Shown: positions 1-10,226, numbered from the stretch's first letter. The stretch: DNA of 64,000 nucleotides from Enterococcus rotai (GCF_001465345.1 NZ_CP013655.1:3004425-3068424), one strand, 5' to 3'. Numbers and translations: made by a program. The notes: a model not told the origin generated them from the sequence alone.

Positions 1-28
1 CGAAAGGCTAGCTCTTGAAGCTAGACAA
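1..28. repeat. Right end of a leader palindrome (copy cut by window edge)
   Basis: The first 28 bases (CGAAAGGCTAGC...GAAGCTAGACAA) match the right end of the palindromic repeats at 2026-2143, 2148-2264 and 55715-55829, which end CCGAAGAGCTAGCC...GTAGCTAGATAA. It lies just past the stop of hslU. Its orientation is the same as in all other copies, so its left end should abut the next minus-strand gene, off the edge (codY by conserved Bacilli gene order, which cannot be seen here). Confidence 0.6.
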
Positions 29-39
29 CATAACGAACA

Positions 40-1443
40 TCAAAGTATATAACGGCTTAAATCTTCATTTTGAACAATACTGTTTAGTTTTTCATTCACA
101 TATGCTTCAGTAATTGTTATTTCCCCCATTTGCATATCTGGTGCTTCAAACAATAAATCTTCTAATAAGCGTTCTAAAATTGTATGCAAGCGGCGAGCTC
201 CAATGTTATCCGTATCGCGATTCACGTCAAATGCGATATTGGCAATCCGCTCAATTGCTTCTTTTGTGAAAATAATATTGACATTTTCTGTTTCGATCAA
301 GGCAATGTATTGTTTGATCAACGCATTGTTCGGTTCTGTTAAAATGCGTACGAAGTCTTCAGCGGTCAAATCATCTAATTCTACTCGAATCGGGAAACGC
401 CCTTGCAACTCAGGAATCAAGTCACTTGGTTTTGACAAGTGAAAAGCACCTGATGCAATAAATAAAATATGGTCTGTTTGGATGGCACCGTATTTTGTAT
501 TGACTTGAGAGCCTTCAACAATCGGTAAAATATCTCTTTGTACCCCTTCGCGAGAAACCTCACCAGAATTTTGTTGACTTTTTGATGTGATTTTATCAAA
601 TTCATCGATAAAAATAATCCCACTGCTCTCAGCCAACCGAATTGCTTCACTGTGGATATCAGCTTCTTTGACAATTTTAGCAGATTCTTCTTTCACTAAT
701 AGTTCTTGCGCTTCCTTGACCGTTACCACACGTTCAACTTTTTTCTTAGGTGATAAGGCACCAAGTGTTTCGTTTAGGTCGATACCCATCTGTTCCATCC
801 CTGTATTCATTGCGGGCATTGTTTTTTTAGGTTCGTCTATTTCTATTGTCACTTCGCGGTTGTTTAATAGCCCTTTTTCTAATTGTTCAAGAATTGTTTT
901 ACGATTGACCTTGATTTCCTCAGTTACTTCCTCTTGTGTGTCTTGAGGTTGTTGCGCACTATTGAACATTTGCATCATTTGTTCAAATTGGTTGTTCGAT
1001 GCTTGCTTTTGTTCTTTTTTAATTCCTGGAACTAAAACTTTTACTAAGCGGTTATTCGCTTTTTTCAATGCTTGAGAATAGACACGGCTGTATTGTTGTT
1101 TTTCAACGATTTGAATGGCGTTTTCAACTAAATCACGAACCATTGATTCGACATCTCGACCGACATAACCGACCTCAGTAAATTTAGTCGCTTCAACTTT
1201 GATAAAGGGTGCATTGACAATTTTAGCCAAACGTCTAGCGATTTCTGTTTTCCCTACACCAGTTGGTCCGATCATTAGCATATTTTTAGGCGTGACATCT
1301 TGCTGCATTTTTTCATCAAGTTGTAAGCGGCGATATCTGTTTCTTAAAGCGACAGCGACTGACTTTTTCGCAGTTTCTTGCCCAATTATATATTCATCTA
1401 ATTCTTTCACGATTTCTCTTGGTGTTTTGTTTAACTCGTTCAT
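40..1443 (-). CDS. hslU: HslU/ClpY ATPase subunit of the HslUV protease
   Basis: AAA+ unfoldase that feeds substrates into the HslV peptidase chamber in the cytoplasm. The 467-residue product has a Walker A (GPTGVGKTE, about residue 60), an acidic intermediate (I) domain around residues 110-245, a Walker B (IIFIDEFDK), an arginine-finger region (LQGRFPIRV) and the C-terminal sensor-2 segment ([15 protein letters not shown]). An ATG 15 bases upstream is also in frame, but GGGGG sits 8 bases before the ATG of MNELNKT, and that start gives the usual family length. It follows hslV by 15 bases, so the two are one operon. Confidence 0.97.
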   Translation of the reverse strand: MNELNKTPREIVKELDEYIIGQETAKKSVAVALRNRYRRLQLDEKMQQDVTPKNMLMIGPTGVGKTEIARRLAKIVNAPFIKVEATKFTEVGYVGRDVESMVRDLVENAIQIVEKQQYSRVYSQALKKANNRLVKVLVPGIKKEQKQASNNQFEQMMQMFNSAQQPQDTQEEVTEEIKVNRKTILEQLEKGLLNNREVTIEIDEPKKTMPAMNTGMEQMGIDLNETLGALSPKKKVERVVTVKEAQELLVKEESAKIVKEADIHSEAIRLAESSGIIFIDEFDKITSKSQQNSGEVSREGVQRDILPIVEGSQVNTKYGAIQTDHILFIASGAFHLSKPSDLIPELQGRFPIRVELDDLTAEDFVRILTEPNNALIKQYIALIETENVNIIFTKEAIERIANIAFDVNRDTDNIGARRLHTILERLLEDLLFEAPDMQMGEITITEAYVNEKLNSIVQNEDLSRYIL

Positions 1444-1458
1444 GGTCATGTCCCCCAT

Positions 1459-2007
1459 TTATATTTCTTCTACAATAATATTGTGATTTGTAAAGACGCA
1501 GATATCTGCCGCAATATTCAATGCGTTTTTGGCGATATCTTTTGCAGACATTTCTTTATCTCCATAATGTTTCATAGCTCGAGCTGCAGATAAGGCAAAA
1601 TTACCACCTGAACCTATAGCTAAAATACCATCGTCTGGAGTGATCACTTCACCTGTTCCAGAAACTAATAGCATTTCTTTAGCATTCATCACGATCAACA
1701 TGGCCTCTAATTTTTGCATAGATTGTTGCGTTCGCCATTCCTGTGCTAATTCAACTGCTGCTCTGGTTAAATTACCATTATATTCATTTAATTTACCTTC
1801 AAATTTTTCTTCAAGTGTAAACGCATCTGCTACACTTCCTGCAAATCCCACAACAACTTCGTCATTATAGATTCTGCGAACTTTTTTCGCAGTACCTTTC
1901 ATAACTACTGACTCACCCATTGTAACTTGACCGTCACCAGCCATAGCAAATTTACCGTCTTTTTCAACGGCACAAATTGTTGTTGAATGAAATTGTGATT
2001 CAACCAT
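1459..2007 (-). CDS. hslV: HslV/ClpQ peptidase subunit
   Basis: N-terminal-nucleophile peptidase that forms the proteolytic core capped by HslU. The 182-residue protein carries the family signature STTICAV...AGDGQVTMG, the [10 protein letters not shown] segment and the C-terminal ...IIVEEI tail that docks into HslU. An eight-residue extension (MVESQFHS) precedes the conserved TT pair. This resembles Bacillus and Staphylococcus proteins rather than E. coli HslV, where Thr follows the initiator Met. The mature N-terminus and the nucleophile therefore cannot be assigned by homology alone. The ribosome site AGGAGG lies 7 bases before ATG. Two tandem leader palindromes lie directly upstream. Confidence 0.96.
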   Translation of the reverse strand: MVESQFHSTTICAVEKDGKFAMAGDGQVTMGESVVMKGTAKKVRRIYNDEVVVGFAGSVADAFTLEEKFEGKLNEYNGNLTRAAVELAQEWRTQQSMQKLEAMLIVMNAKEMLLVSGTGEVITPDDGILAIGSGGNFALSAARAMKHYGDKEMSAKDIAKNALNIAADICVFTNHNIIVEEI

Positions 2008-2025
2008 TCTAATTCCTCCTAATTT

Positions 2026-2143
2026 AAAAGCGAAGCAGGCTCATCCAGCTCTGACAGAAAAATAAGAAAATATGAGGGTGGCGCTTTTTGCCACAATCAT
2101 ATTTTATCTTTTTTCCGAAGAGCTAGCCTGCGTAGCTAGATAA
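2026..2143. repeat. Leader palindrome copy A (~118 bp)
   Basis: A nearly full-length imperfect hairpin. Nested complementary arms are GCAGGCT/AGCCTGC, AGCTCT/AGAGCT, AAAATATGA/TCATATTTT and an inner GTGGC-GCTTTTT-GCCAC loop. It ends in GCTAGATAA. The gene-proximal end is 8 bases from the AGGAGG of hslV. The centre plus the following T-rich run would also behave as a terminator on either strand. Confidence 0.85.
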
Positions 2144-2147
2144 TACT

Positions 2148-2264
2148 AAAAGCGGAACGAGCTCGTTTAGACTCGACTGGAAAATAGGAAAAATTGATTG
2201 GGGCGCTCCTTGCCCCATTTCATTTTTATCTTTTTCCCGAGAGCATAGCTCGTGCAGCTAGATA
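2148..2264. repeat. Leader palindrome copy B (tandem with copy A)
   Basis: Same architecture and orientation as copy A, four bases away. The arms carry different but still paired bases: ACGAGCT/AGCTCGT at the base and GGGGC-GCTCCTT-GCCCC at the tip (GTGGC/GCCAC in copy A). The conserved single-stranded-type tracts GAAAATAGGAAAAA and TCTTTTTCCCGA are kept. The remaining bases to 2395 (between this copy and the stop of xerC) show no gene or clear site. Confidence 0.85.
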
Positions 2265-2395
2265 TGGTAACTTTGTTCCTTTCAGTCGCCTTGTACCAAG
2301 TCTTTTCGTGCGACGAGTAATCGCAGGAGCAATCAATATCAACTCATCACTTCGATGTATTTCTTGGCATGTTTCAAAGTAAAACTTCTCATCCT

Positions 2396-3295
2396 TTAAG
2401 CACGCGGATGAAATGTTCGATAATTTTTTTGTAAACTTTCTTTGGTTACGTGAGCATAAATTTGTGTAGTCGATAAATCAGAGTGTCCTAGCAATTCTTG
2501 AACAGTCCGCATATCCGCACCATTATTTAATAGATGTGTTGCAAATGTATGCCGCAACATATGTGGGTGTATATCGCTATTCAAGGTACTTTTTTTGATA
2601 AGCTGATTTAAAACGTATTCAATCCCTGTTGATGTAATTTGTTCACCATGATGATTGATAAAAACAAAAGCATGCTCTTGATGATATTTGGTCATCAAAA
2701 CAGCTCGTCCATTTTCCAAATACTCCTTAAGCGCATCTTGGGCAAAGGAACCAAACGGCACATAGCGATCTTTGTTGCCTTTTCCATGAATCAATAATAC
2801 ATTTGCAGAAAAATCAATTGACTGTAAGGTTAAATTTGCACATTCACTTACCCGAATCCCTGTACCATATAAAATTTCTAGCAACGCCTGATTTCTTAAA
2901 TCCAAAGGTTTTGATCCTTTAGCACTATCAAAAAGTGCATCCATTTCTTTTTCGTAAAAAAAACGTGGAAGACGTAGTTGCTTTTTCTTCATATGTACGT
3001 ATGAAAATGGGTTTTCTTTGATGACTTCGTTTTTAAGCAAAAATTGATAGAAAGAACGTAAACTGGCAATTTTTCTGCTGATCGAGTTCCGACTATAGTT
3101 TTTATCATATAAAAAACTTAAATAAGTACGGATATCTAAATGATCCACACTTAAATAGTCAGCCTCTCCTGAATTCTTTAAAAAATCAAAAAAGTTGAGC
3201 ATATCTTCTTGGTAAGCAATTTTGGTTTTGTCCGAATAGCCACGTTCAACGATCAAATAATTTAAAAACAGTTCTGACCAGTTTTTTTCTTGCAT
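2396..3295 (-). CDS. xerC: Tyrosine recombinase XerC
   Basis: Site-specific recombinase that resolves chromosome dimers at dif with a partner recombinase. The 299 residues show an N-terminal SAM-like DNA-binding domain (about 1-90) and a catalytic domain with the R-H-R-H-Y set: GTGIRVSEC, HMLRHTFATHLL, LGHSDLSTTQIY. In-frame ATG codons exist up to 45 bases upstream, but the ATG of MQEKNW is preceded by GGAGGA at 7 bases. Position upstream of hslVU matches the codV/xerC-hslV-hslU-codY block of Bacilli. About 390 bases, mostly two palindromes, separate it from hslV. Confidence 0.93.
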   Translation of the reverse strand: MQEKNWSELFLNYLIVERGYSDKTKIAYQEDMLNFFDFLKNSGEADYLSVDHLDIRTYLSFLYDKNYSRNSISRKIASLRSFYQFLLKNEVIKENPFSYVHMKKKQLRLPRFFYEKEMDALFDSAKGSKPLDLRNQALLEILYGTGIRVSECANLTLQSIDFSANVLLIHGKGNKDRYVPFGSFAQDALKEYLENGRAVLMTKYHQEHAFVFINHHGEQITSTGIEYVLNQLIKKSTLNSDIHPHMLRHTFATHLLNNGADMRTVQELLGHSDLSTTQIYAHVTKESLQKNYRTFHPRA

Positions 3296-3467
3296 ATAGG
3301 CTTCCTCCATTAAATTACAAAGTAACTTTAGCATAACCATTTTGAAAAGACAAACGAATTGTCAGAATTTAATCAATATTTTCAAATTTGGTAACAATTT
3401 ATTCATATTTGCCTTTAAATACTCATAAATTATAAGTGTAATTTAATGTTTCGTTCGCTTGCCAATG

Positions 3468-3505
3468 AAAAAAAGCCCTGAACAAACGTTGAAATTTGTT
3501 CAGGG
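3468..3505 (-). terminator. Terminator after trmFO
   Basis: An 11-bp perfect stem (CCCTGAACAAA/TTTGTTCAGGG) at 3476-3505 is followed on the minus strand by C and seven T (3468-3474). It starts 8 bases past the trmFO stop and separates trmFO from xerC. Confidence 0.92.
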
Positions 3506-3512
3506 TCTTCAT

Positions 3513-4838
3513 TTATTTTGTTTGTTCTAGAAGATTTAGTTCTTTTGTTACTTCAGCTAATTTTGTTAACGCTCTGTCTGCAATTGCTTCATAACGCTCC
3601 TTCTTATCGCGGATTCTTTCAGGTAATTCTGGGAAAAGACCGAAATTAGCGTTCATAGGTTGGAAATGTTTCCCTTCAGCATGGGTAATATAATAGGCCA
3701 TACTGCCTAAGGTTGTTTCTCTCGGGAAAACGACAAGTTCTTCGTCTTTTGCTAGTCGTGCTGCATTGATTCCAGCTAATAGACCACTAGCTGCGCTTTC
3801 TACATAGCCTTCAACACCAGTCATTTGTCCTGCGAAAAATAGATTTTCTCGTTTTTGAGACTGATAGGTTGGCTTCAATAGTTCAGGAGAGTTCATAAAG
3901 CTATTGCGATGCATAACACCATAGCGGACAAATTCAGCATTTTCTAAACCTGGAATCATTTGGAAGACACGTTTTTGTTCGCCCCATTTTAAATGTGTTT
4001 GGAAACCAACAAGATTGTACAAGGAAGCTGCGGCATTATCTTGGCGTAACTGAATAACAGCATAGGGACGTTTACCTGTTTTAGGATCTTCCAAGCCAAC
4101 AGGTTTTAATGGACCAAATAACATTGTTTTGATACCACGACTTGCCATGACTTCAATTGGCATACAACCTTCAAAGAATTTTTCCTTTTCAAAGGTTTTT
4201 AATGGTACAACTTCAGCTGAAATCAAGGCTTCATAAAAGGCTTTGAACTCTTCTTCGGTCATCGGACAATTTAAATAAGCTGCTTCCCCTTTGTTATAGC
4301 GGGATTTTAAATAAACTTTATCCATATCGATTGTTGCTTTATCAACGATCGGAGCTGCTGCATCATAAAAGTAAAAACCATCCGAACCATTAAATTCTTT
4401 GATCTGTTCAGCTAAAGACTCAGAAGTTAATGGACCTGTTGCGATAATGACGATCCCATCTGGAATTGCAGTGATTTCTTCATTTTTTACAGTAATTAAT
4501 GGATGATTTTTGATTTTATCTGTGATTGCTTGTGAAAAAGTATCTCGATCCACAGCTAAGGCACCGCCTGCAGGAACAGCTGTTTTATCCGCACTATTAA
4601 TGATGATGGAATCTAAACGGCGCATTTCTTCTTTTAGTACACCGACCGCATTTGTTAAATTATTTCCTCTTAACGAGTTTGAACAAACAAGTTCAGCAAA
4701 GTTTTCTGTTTGATGAGCTGGTGTATTTTTTACAGGACGCATTTCATAAAGGGTTACAGAGACACCTGCTTGAGCAACTTGCCAAGCAGCTTCACTACCC
4801 GCAAGTCCTGCACCAATAACTGTGACAGAAGTAGACAT
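3513..4838 (-). CDS. trmFO: tRNA (uracil-54-C5)-methyltransferase, folate/FAD-dependent
   Basis: Makes ribothymidine 54 in tRNA using methylenetetrahydrofolate and FADH2. The 441-residue protein begins with the Rossmann FAD motif ([16 protein letters not shown], residues 4-20), contains the family segment [11 protein letters not shown] with its conserved Cys, and ends with the [23 protein letters not shown]-type FAD C-terminal signature. The frame is open 51 bases further up. AGAGGA before the ATG of MSTSVTV, and the FAD motif right after it, decide this start. It lies downstream of topA, an order common in Firmicutes (dprA-topA-trmFO-xerC). Confidence 0.96.
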   Translation of the reverse strand: MSTSVTVIGAGLAGSEAAWQVAQAGVSVTLYEMRPVKNTPAHQTENFAELVCSNSLRGNNLTNAVGVLKEEMRRLDSIIINSADKTAVPAGGALAVDRDTFSQAITDKIKNHPLITVKNEEITAIPDGIVIIATGPLTSESLAEQIKEFNGSDGFYFYDAAAPIVDKATIDMDKVYLKSRYNKGEAAYLNCPMTEEEFKAFYEALISAEVVPLKTFEKEKFFEGCMPIEVMASRGIKTMLFGPLKPVGLEDPKTGKRPYAVIQLRQDNAAASLYNLVGFQTHLKWGEQKRVFQMIPGLENAEFVRYGVMHRNSFMNSPELLKPTYQSQKRENLFFAGQMTGVEGYVESAASGLLAGINAARLAKDEELVVFPRETTLGSMAYYITHAEGKHFQPMNANFGLFPELPERIRDKKERYEAIADRALTKLAEVTKELNLLEQTK

Positions 4839-4851
4839 ATATTTCCTCTTT

Positions 4852-4890
4852 CCTTCAAAAAACCAACGGGATTTTCCGCTGGTTTTCAAT
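4852..4890 (-). terminator. Terminator between topA and trmFO
   Basis: On the minus strand AAACCAGCGG pairs with CCGTTGGTTT (10 bp, one G-T) around an AAAATC loop, followed by TTTT. It lies between the topA stop and the trmFO ribosome site, so it ends or attenuates topA transcripts entering trmFO. Confidence 0.75.
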
Positions 4891-4894
4891 TTTT

Positions 4895-6973
4895 TTATTT
4901 TTGAACATTTTCTTCATAGTCGCCATTGATACAAACGACTTGTTTTCCACCCTTGACCTTTTTCTCAACAAGGTATTGCCCACATTTCGGACATGGACGT
5001 CCGATTGGCTTGTCCCAAGAAGTGAAATCACATTCTGGATAGCGACTACAACCGTAGAATAAACGATTCTTTTTAGATTTACGTTCAATCACTTGTCCTT
5101 CATTACAAACCGGACAAGTAACGCCAATTTCTTTGACGATCGCTTTAGTGTTTCGACATTCTGGGAAATTACTGCATGCATAAAACTTGCCGTAACGTCC
5201 TAGTTTGATCACCATTGGATGTCCACAAAGATCACAATCAAATCCTGCGGGTTCATCTTTGATTTGGATTTTTTCGATTTTTTCTTCTGCATTCGTCAGT
5301 TCTTTTTCAAATGGGCGGTAGAAACGATCTACGACTTCTACCCATTTTTCGGTTCCCACTCCGATTTTATCCAAGTCACCCTCCATTGATGCGGTAAAAT
5401 GGACATCGACGATTTGTGGGAAAAACTCAACGATCAGTGAATTGACGATTTCACCCAGTTCGGTTGGTTCAAAGCGTTTATTTGTTAGTTTAACGTAATA
5501 TCGTCTTTGAATTGTTTCTAGAGTTGGTGCATAAGTTGACGGACGACCTACGCCATTTTCTTCTAACGCTCGAATTAGAGTTGCCTCACTAAATCTTGCT
5601 GGTGGTTGTGTAAAATGTTGTTTTGGCTCGATATCTAAGGCATTGACTTTATCACCTTCGACTAAGTCAGGCAAAATATTTTCTTTATCTTCTTTCCCAT
5701 CGTCACGGCCTTCAACATAAACCTGCATAAATCCTTTGAATTTTACCTTGGCACCATTGGCAATGAAAATTACACCATTTTGCTCTAGGGTTACTTTCAT
5801 TGTGTCTAATACAGCCGGTGTCATTTGACTAGCAACTAAACGTGACCAAATCAAGGTATAAAGTTTTAGTTGATCTTTATCCAAGTATTGTTTGATTTCA
5901 TTTGGCGCACGCATTACACTGGAAGGTCGGATTGCTTCATGGGCATCTTGAGCACCTTGAGCATTTTTAACTTTTCGTCCGCCATGTGCTGAGAACTCAC
6001 TGCCATAGGTCTTTTCAATATATTCAGCCACTTCAGCTTTGGCGGAATCAGCAATTCTAGTAGAATCTGTACGCATATAGGTGATCAAACCTACTGTACC
6101 TTGTTTTCCTAGAGCAATCCCTTCATAAAGCTGTTGGGCGACCATCATCGTTTTTCTTGTTCTAAAGTTTAGCTTTCTAGCGGCCTCTTGTTGCAAGCTA
6201 CTCGTTGTAAATGGCAATGCTGGATTGCGTTTGCGTTCTTTTTTCTCAACTTTTGTGACATCGTATTCTTTTCCTTTGATACGAGTAGTCACTTCTTTTA
6301 CGGCTTCAGCATTGGGTAATTTTTTCTTTTTCCCATCAAGTCCCCAGAAGTTGGCTTTGAATTTTTTCTTTGCTTTTTGGAAATTACCATCGATACTCCA
6401 GTATTCTTCAGGTATAAATTTCCGAATATCATTTTCACGATCAATGATAATTTTAAGTGCGACAGATTGAACTCGACCTGCACTTAATCCTTTTTTAACT
6501 TTTCGCCATAGTATCGGACTCAGTGAATAACCAACCAAGCGGTCTAAAATACGACGTGCTTGCTGTGCATCTACTAAATCTAAGTTGATGGTACGCGGTT
6601 CTTTAAAGGCAGCTTTAACTGCTTCTTTAGTGATTTCATTAAAAACAACTCGATTTTTATCTTTTAAATCCAAGCCAAGAAGGAAAGACAAATGCCAGGC
6701 AATAGCCTCCCCTTCCCGATCCGGATCGGCTGCGAGGTAAACTTTTTCGGCTTTTTTGGCAGCGGCTTTCAAACTTTTGATTACATCGCCCTTACCACGG
6801 ATCGATATGTAGTGAGGTTCGTAATTATTTTCAGTATCAACACCCATTTTACTTTTAGGTAAATCTCGTATATGCCCAACACTGGCAACAACCTTATAGT
6901 TTTTTCCTAAATATTTTTCAATCGTTTTGGCTTTAGCTGGTGATTCTACAATAACTAGATATTTATACGCCAT
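4895..6973 (-). CDS. topA: DNA topoisomerase I (type IA)
   Basis: Relaxes negative supercoils. The 692 residues contain the Toprim domain (1-115; [25 protein letters not shown]), the cleavage domain with active-site Tyr299 in [11 protein letters not shown], and three C-terminal zinc-ribbon modules (about 575-690): CDLCGHP...C...C, CPVCNEG...C...C, and a last one, CPKCGQY...CINGD, with only three cysteines. GAAAGGAG precedes the ATG at about 11 bases. Its own sigma-A promoter lies at 7053-7081. Confidence 0.97.
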   Translation of the reverse strand: MAYKYLVIVESPAKAKTIEKYLGKNYKVVASVGHIRDLPKSKMGVDTENNYEPHYISIRGKGDVIKSLKAAAKKAEKVYLAADPDREGEAIAWHLSFLLGLDLKDKNRVVFNEITKEAVKAAFKEPRTINLDLVDAQQARRILDRLVGYSLSPILWRKVKKGLSAGRVQSVALKIIIDRENDIRKFIPEEYWSIDGNFQKAKKKFKANFWGLDGKKKKLPNAEAVKEVTTRIKGKEYDVTKVEKKERKRNPALPFTTSSLQQEAARKLNFRTRKTMMVAQQLYEGIALGKQGTVGLITYMRTDSTRIADSAKAEVAEYIEKTYGSEFSAHGGRKVKNAQGAQDAHEAIRPSSVMRAPNEIKQYLDKDQLKLYTLIWSRLVASQMTPAVLDTMKVTLEQNGVIFIANGAKVKFKGFMQVYVEGRDDGKEDKENILPDLVEGDKVNALDIEPKQHFTQPPARFSEATLIRALEENGVGRPSTYAPTLETIQRRYYVKLTNKRFEPTELGEIVNSLIVEFFPQIVDVHFTASMEGDLDKIGVGTEKWVEVVDRFYRPFEKELTNAEEKIEKIQIKDEPAGFDCDLCGHPMVIKLGRYGKFYACSNFPECRNTKAIVKEIGVTCPVCNEGQVIERKSKKNRLFYGCSRYPECDFTSWDKPIGRPCPKCGQYLVEKKVKGGKQVVCINGDYEENVQK

Positions 6974-7052
6974 TCAACGTGTGGCTCCTTTCGGTTTTTG
7001 TGTTTCTTCTATTATATATATCAAAATGTAGAGAACTCACAAATCGTACTTC

Positions 7053-7081
7053 ATCATATCTATTCATCACAGGTTTGTCAA
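7053..7081 (-). promoter_or_regulatory. Sigma-A promoter of topA
   Basis: On the minus strand, TTGACA (7076-7081), a 17-base spacer and TATGAT (7053-7058), about 80 bases before the topA start. A near-consensus promoter in the dprA-topA gap. Confidence 0.85.
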
Positions 7082-7093
7082 GGATTGATATAG

Positions 7094-7975
7094 TTAAATC
7101 GAAAAAAGTTGAATTTCTTCTAGGATATCTTGTGGACAAATTGTACATTTTGCGCCATCTTGAATCAAGCCATGACAACCGTCAGAGTGGGCATCAAAAA
7201 GATTACCAGGGACTGCAAACACTTCACGGCCATATTCTAAAGCTGCTTGAGCAGTGATCAACGTACCGCTTTTTTTTCGCGCTTCGATCACACAGGTTCC
7301 TAAACTCATTCCTGCAATAATTCGGTTTCTCATTGGAAAATGATATTTTCTCGGTCCTGTACCATTTGGATATTCACTGATAACTAACTGTTCGTCCATC
7401 ATTTTTCGCTGTATATGGGCCGTTTCTTTTGGGTAACAAATATCTAGACCCGTTCCAATAACGCCAATCGTGTGTCCACCCTGTTGCATGGTCACTTGAT
7501 GACTAACACTATCGATTCCTTTGGCTAACCCACTAACAATCGTCAAATTATGACGGATCATTTCTGGGATCAACTGACGTACGACATTTATTCCGTAAAC
7601 AGAAGCTGCTCTAGCACCGATAAAGGAGATACATTTTTTTTGCAATAATTCTATGTTACCTTTGTAAAATAATAATACGGGACAGTTATAAATTTGTTTT
7701 AGATACTCAGGATAGATTGGATCCAAAATTGTGATAAACGAATGGGCATCATAGTACTCCTGTAGTTTTTCTGGATTATTTGACCAATGATCCCAAGATT
7801 CAGTAAATAGTTTTTGGTAGGTTGTGATCCCTGCAATCTGAATAATTTCTTCTTTTGAGAAGTCCGTACTATTATTATATTTCATTGAAAAATCTAAGAC
7901 TTTTAGCATACCCAAGTTACCAATCCCATTACAAACTGCTAATTTAAATAAAAGTTCTCGTTGTTTTGCTTCCAT
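7094..7975 (-). CDS. dprA: DNA-processing protein DprA (Smf)
   Basis: Loads RecA on incoming single-stranded DNA during transformation and recombination. 293 residues: an N-terminal helical region (1-80), then the Rossmann-like core with SFIGARAASVYG, VSGLAKGIDSVSHQ and GTGLDICYP, and the GTLITAQAALEYGREVFAVPG signature. It lacks the long C-terminal winged helix found in some homologues. The start at MEAKQREL was taken because AGAAGG sits 7 bases upstream; the frame opens 18 bases earlier. Confidence 0.95.
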   Translation of the reverse strand: MEAKQRELLFKLAVCNGIGNLGMLKVLDFSMKYNNSTDFSKEEIIQIAGITTYQKLFTESWDHWSNNPEKLQEYYDAHSFITILDPIYPEYLKQIYNCPVLLFYKGNIELLQKKCISFIGARAASVYGINVVRQLIPEMIRHNLTIVSGLAKGIDSVSHQVTMQQGGHTIGVIGTGLDICYPKETAHIQRKMMDEQLVISEYPNGTGPRKYHFPMRNRIIAGMSLGTCVIEARKKSGTLITAQAALEYGREVFAVPGNLFDAHSDGCHGLIQDGAKCTICPQDILEEIQLFSI

Positions 7976-8042
7976 AAAAAAACCTTCTTTCACAAATACT
8001 TGTTATAGTAAGTATCCGCAAAAAAAGGAAGATTTTATTTTT

Positions 8043-8810
8043 TTAACACATGTCTTTGATTGGAGCAAATGTTTTTCTGTGGATCGTACAAATCCCTTGT
8101 GTTTCCAGGCCGATTAAATGCTCCTTGGTTCCGTATCCTGCGTTGTTTTCAAACCCATATCCAGGGTACATTTTAGCGTAATCTTCCATTAGACGATCTC
8201 GAATCACTTTAGCAACAATACTAGCTGCTGCAATCGATACGGAGCGAGCGTCTCCTTTAATGAGGCTTTCTTGTGGAATGTTAACATCTAGCTTCATTGC
8301 ATCGATCAATAAATAATCTGGGATGAAGCAGAGATCTTCGAGTGCGATCCCCATAGCTAATTTGGATGCTTGATAAATATTGATTTCATCGATTTTATTA
8401 TGATCAACCATCCCAATTCCTATTGATATGGCTTGATTTTGGATTTCGTCATAAAGTTCATCCCTTTTTTTGGCAGACAATTTTTTAGAATCATTGACAC
8501 CTAAAAGCTGGAACTTTTCAGGAAGGATAACTGCTGCGGCAACAACTGGACCAGCTAGCGGTCCTCTTCCTACCTCGTCGATCCCCACGATCAAACGATG
8601 ACCTTGAGTACGTGCCTGATTTTCAAATTGCTGCATTTCTTCAAGTAAGGCCACGGCTTTTTCATGACGCTGGATCTTCCTATCCCACTGCGCTAAAGCT
8701 TGTTGAACGCCATTACGTTCATCTGCTTGCCATAACTTGATTCGTTCATCATCTCTTGTATCAACAGTTGTTAATGCTGCTTTAATTTGCTGGATTGACT
8801 CAGTTTTCAT
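8043..8810 (-). CDS. rnhB: Ribonuclease HII
   Basis: Removes ribonucleotides from DNA-RNA hybrids. 255 residues with an N-terminal extension typical of Firmicute enzymes (about 1-70), followed by the catalytic core: VGIDEVGRGPLAGPVV (metal-binding Asp and Glu), NDSKKLS, LLIDAMK and the GYGTKEHLIGL segment. AGGAG precedes the ATG. It overlaps the end of rbgA by 11 bases, so the two are translationally coupled. Confidence 0.97.
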   Translation of the reverse strand: MKTESIQQIKAALTTVDTRDDERIKLWQADERNGVQQALAQWDRKIQRHEKAVALLEEMQQFENQARTQGHRLIVGIDEVGRGPLAGPVVAAAVILPEKFQLLGVNDSKKLSAKKRDELYDEIQNQAISIGIGMVDHNKIDEINIYQASKLAMGIALEDLCFIPDYLLIDAMKLDVNIPQESLIKGDARSVSIAAASIVAKVIRDRLMEDYAKMYPGYGFENNAGYGTKEHLIGLETQGICTIHRKTFAPIKDMC

Positions 8811-9663
8811 CTTTTGTAACTCCTAATTCTTCCCAACGATCTAAAGTATAAGGTCCTAATTTGCTACTGCGGATTTCTTGAATGATCATTTCACTTGCTC
8901 GATCATAATCGTCCTTAAATCCACGTTTTTGACTGATCAACATCAAAAGTTTAGCACCCGGTAAAACAGTTTCCTCTTGTGTTAATTTATAGCGTTCAAC
9001 CAAACGCTCTGGGTAAAATCGTGAAAAAAAGGTTAACCCATAAATAGCCAGATCATCTAAATGAAGCAATTGATCTTTAATTGCTCCAGTCAATGCTAAT
9101 TTTTTACCAATTTCTTGATCTTCAAACTTAGGCCACAAAATCCCTGGCGTATCAAGTAACTCTAAGTCTGTGCCTGAACGAAGCCATTGTTGCCCCTTCG
9201 TTACTCCGGGTTTGTTCCCGGTTTGTGCAATTTTCTTTCCAACTAAACGATTCATTAAAGTCGATTTCCCTACATTGGGAATACCGATACACATCGCACG
9301 GATCGCACGAGGTTTCACCCCTTTTGCCCGTTCACGATCGATTTTTTCTTTTAGGGCTTTCTTTGCTTCAGGGACGATTTTATTAACACCTTTATTTTGC
9401 TGAGCATTGATTACTAGCGTATGGTAGCCTTTTTCTTGAAAATAATGTTGCCATTTTTGATTTTGTTCTTTATCAGCTAAATCACCTTTGTTTAGTAAAA
9501 TCAACCGCGGCTTTTGTTGAACAATTTGATCCATCATTGGATTTCTTGATGAAAGAGGTAGGCGTGCATCAATCAATTCAAAAACGATATCAACGTACTT
9601 AATTTTTTCGGATACTTCTCTTCTGGCTTTTGCCATATGTCCTGGAAACCATTGTATTGTCAT
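8800..9663 (-). CDS. rbgA: Ribosome biogenesis GTPase RbgA (YlqF)
   Basis: Assembly GTPase for the 50S subunit. The G motifs occur in circularly permuted order: G4 NKGD (about residue 58), then G1 GIPNVGKST (about 127), G2 KPGVTKG and G3 DTPGILWP (about 172). The C-terminal ANTAR-like RNA-binding helices fill about 220-287. The length, 287 residues, is usual. AGGTGA lies 4 bases before the ATG. The pairing with rnhB is conserved in Bacilli. Confidence 0.96.
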   Translation of the reverse strand: MTIQWFPGHMAKARREVSEKIKYVDIVFELIDARLPLSSRNPMMDQIVQQKPRLILLNKGDLADKEQNQKWQHYFQEKGYHTLVINAQQNKGVNKIVPEAKKALKEKIDRERAKGVKPRAIRAMCIGIPNVGKSTLMNRLVGKKIAQTGNKPGVTKGQQWLRSGTDLELLDTPGILWPKFEDQEIGKKLALTGAIKDQLLHLDDLAIYGLTFFSRFYPERLVERYKLTQEETVLPGAKLLMLISQKRGFKDDYDRASEMIIQEIRSSKLGPYTLDRWEELGVTKDEN

Positions 9664-9671
9664 TTTATCAC

Positions 9672-10226
9672 CTATCTTGGTATGAATTTCATATGTGTTA
9701 TCGGGTAATACACGAATTGGGCTTTTCCTAAAATATATTTACTTTGAACGGCCCCGAAAGAACGACTATCCTTTGACATCCGGCGATTATCACCTAACAC
9801 GAAATAACTATCTTTTGGTAACGTATTCTCCGTAGTTAGATCACTTAAATTAAAATTTGTTGTATATGGTGCTGTTTCATGATCTTTTTTTATATTTTTT
9901 TCTAGGAAAGGCTCTTCTATCGGTTTTTCATTTATATAAAGCTGGTCGTTTTCATATCGCACAGCATCTCCTGGCAATCCAATAACTCGTTTGATATAAA
10001 TCGCTCCAGTTGGTAATTTAAACACTACAACGTCAAATCGTTTGATTGAAGAAAATTTTTCCATGATGATCATATCCCCTTGACTAAGTGTTTTTTCCAT
10101 TGAATTTCCATCGACCGGTACAGGAATCAAAAGAAAGCCTCGCAATATAAATAACAACACTAACGAAGGAACGAGTAGTTTCATGAAAAAAATAAAATAA
10201 CCGATATAAGATTTTTGTTTTTCCAC
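9672..10226 (-). CDS. lepB: Type I signal peptidase
   Basis: Cleaves Sec signal peptides at the outer membrane face. 184 residues: a short cytoplasmic start, one membrane helix (about 12-35), then the Ser-Lys catalytic domain with GNSMEKTL (Ser nucleophile), YIKRVIGLPGD (general-base Lys) and GDNRRMSKDSR. A GTG 24 bases upstream is in frame but has no ribosome site. The chosen GTG has GGGAGAG 7 bases before it. The protein is small, like Gram-positive SipS-type enzymes. It sits 8 bases upstream of rbgA. Confidence 0.93.
   Translation of the reverse strand: MEKQKSYIGYFIFFMKLLVPSLVLLFILRGFLLIPVPVDGNSMEKTLSQGDMIIMEKFSSIKRFDVVVFKLPTGAIYIKRVIGLPGDAVRYENDQLYINEKPIEEPFLEKNIKKDHETAPYTTNFNLSDLTTENTLPKDSYFVLGDNRRMSKDSRSFGAVQSKYILGKAQFVYYPITHMKFIPR

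Noticed and set aside
2194-2400. Open frames crossing copy B and the xerC downstream region on both strands (for example a protein-like frame ending inside the palindrome)
   Set aside because: No start codon with a ribosome-binding site in the minus frame; the plus frame is largely palindrome sequence.
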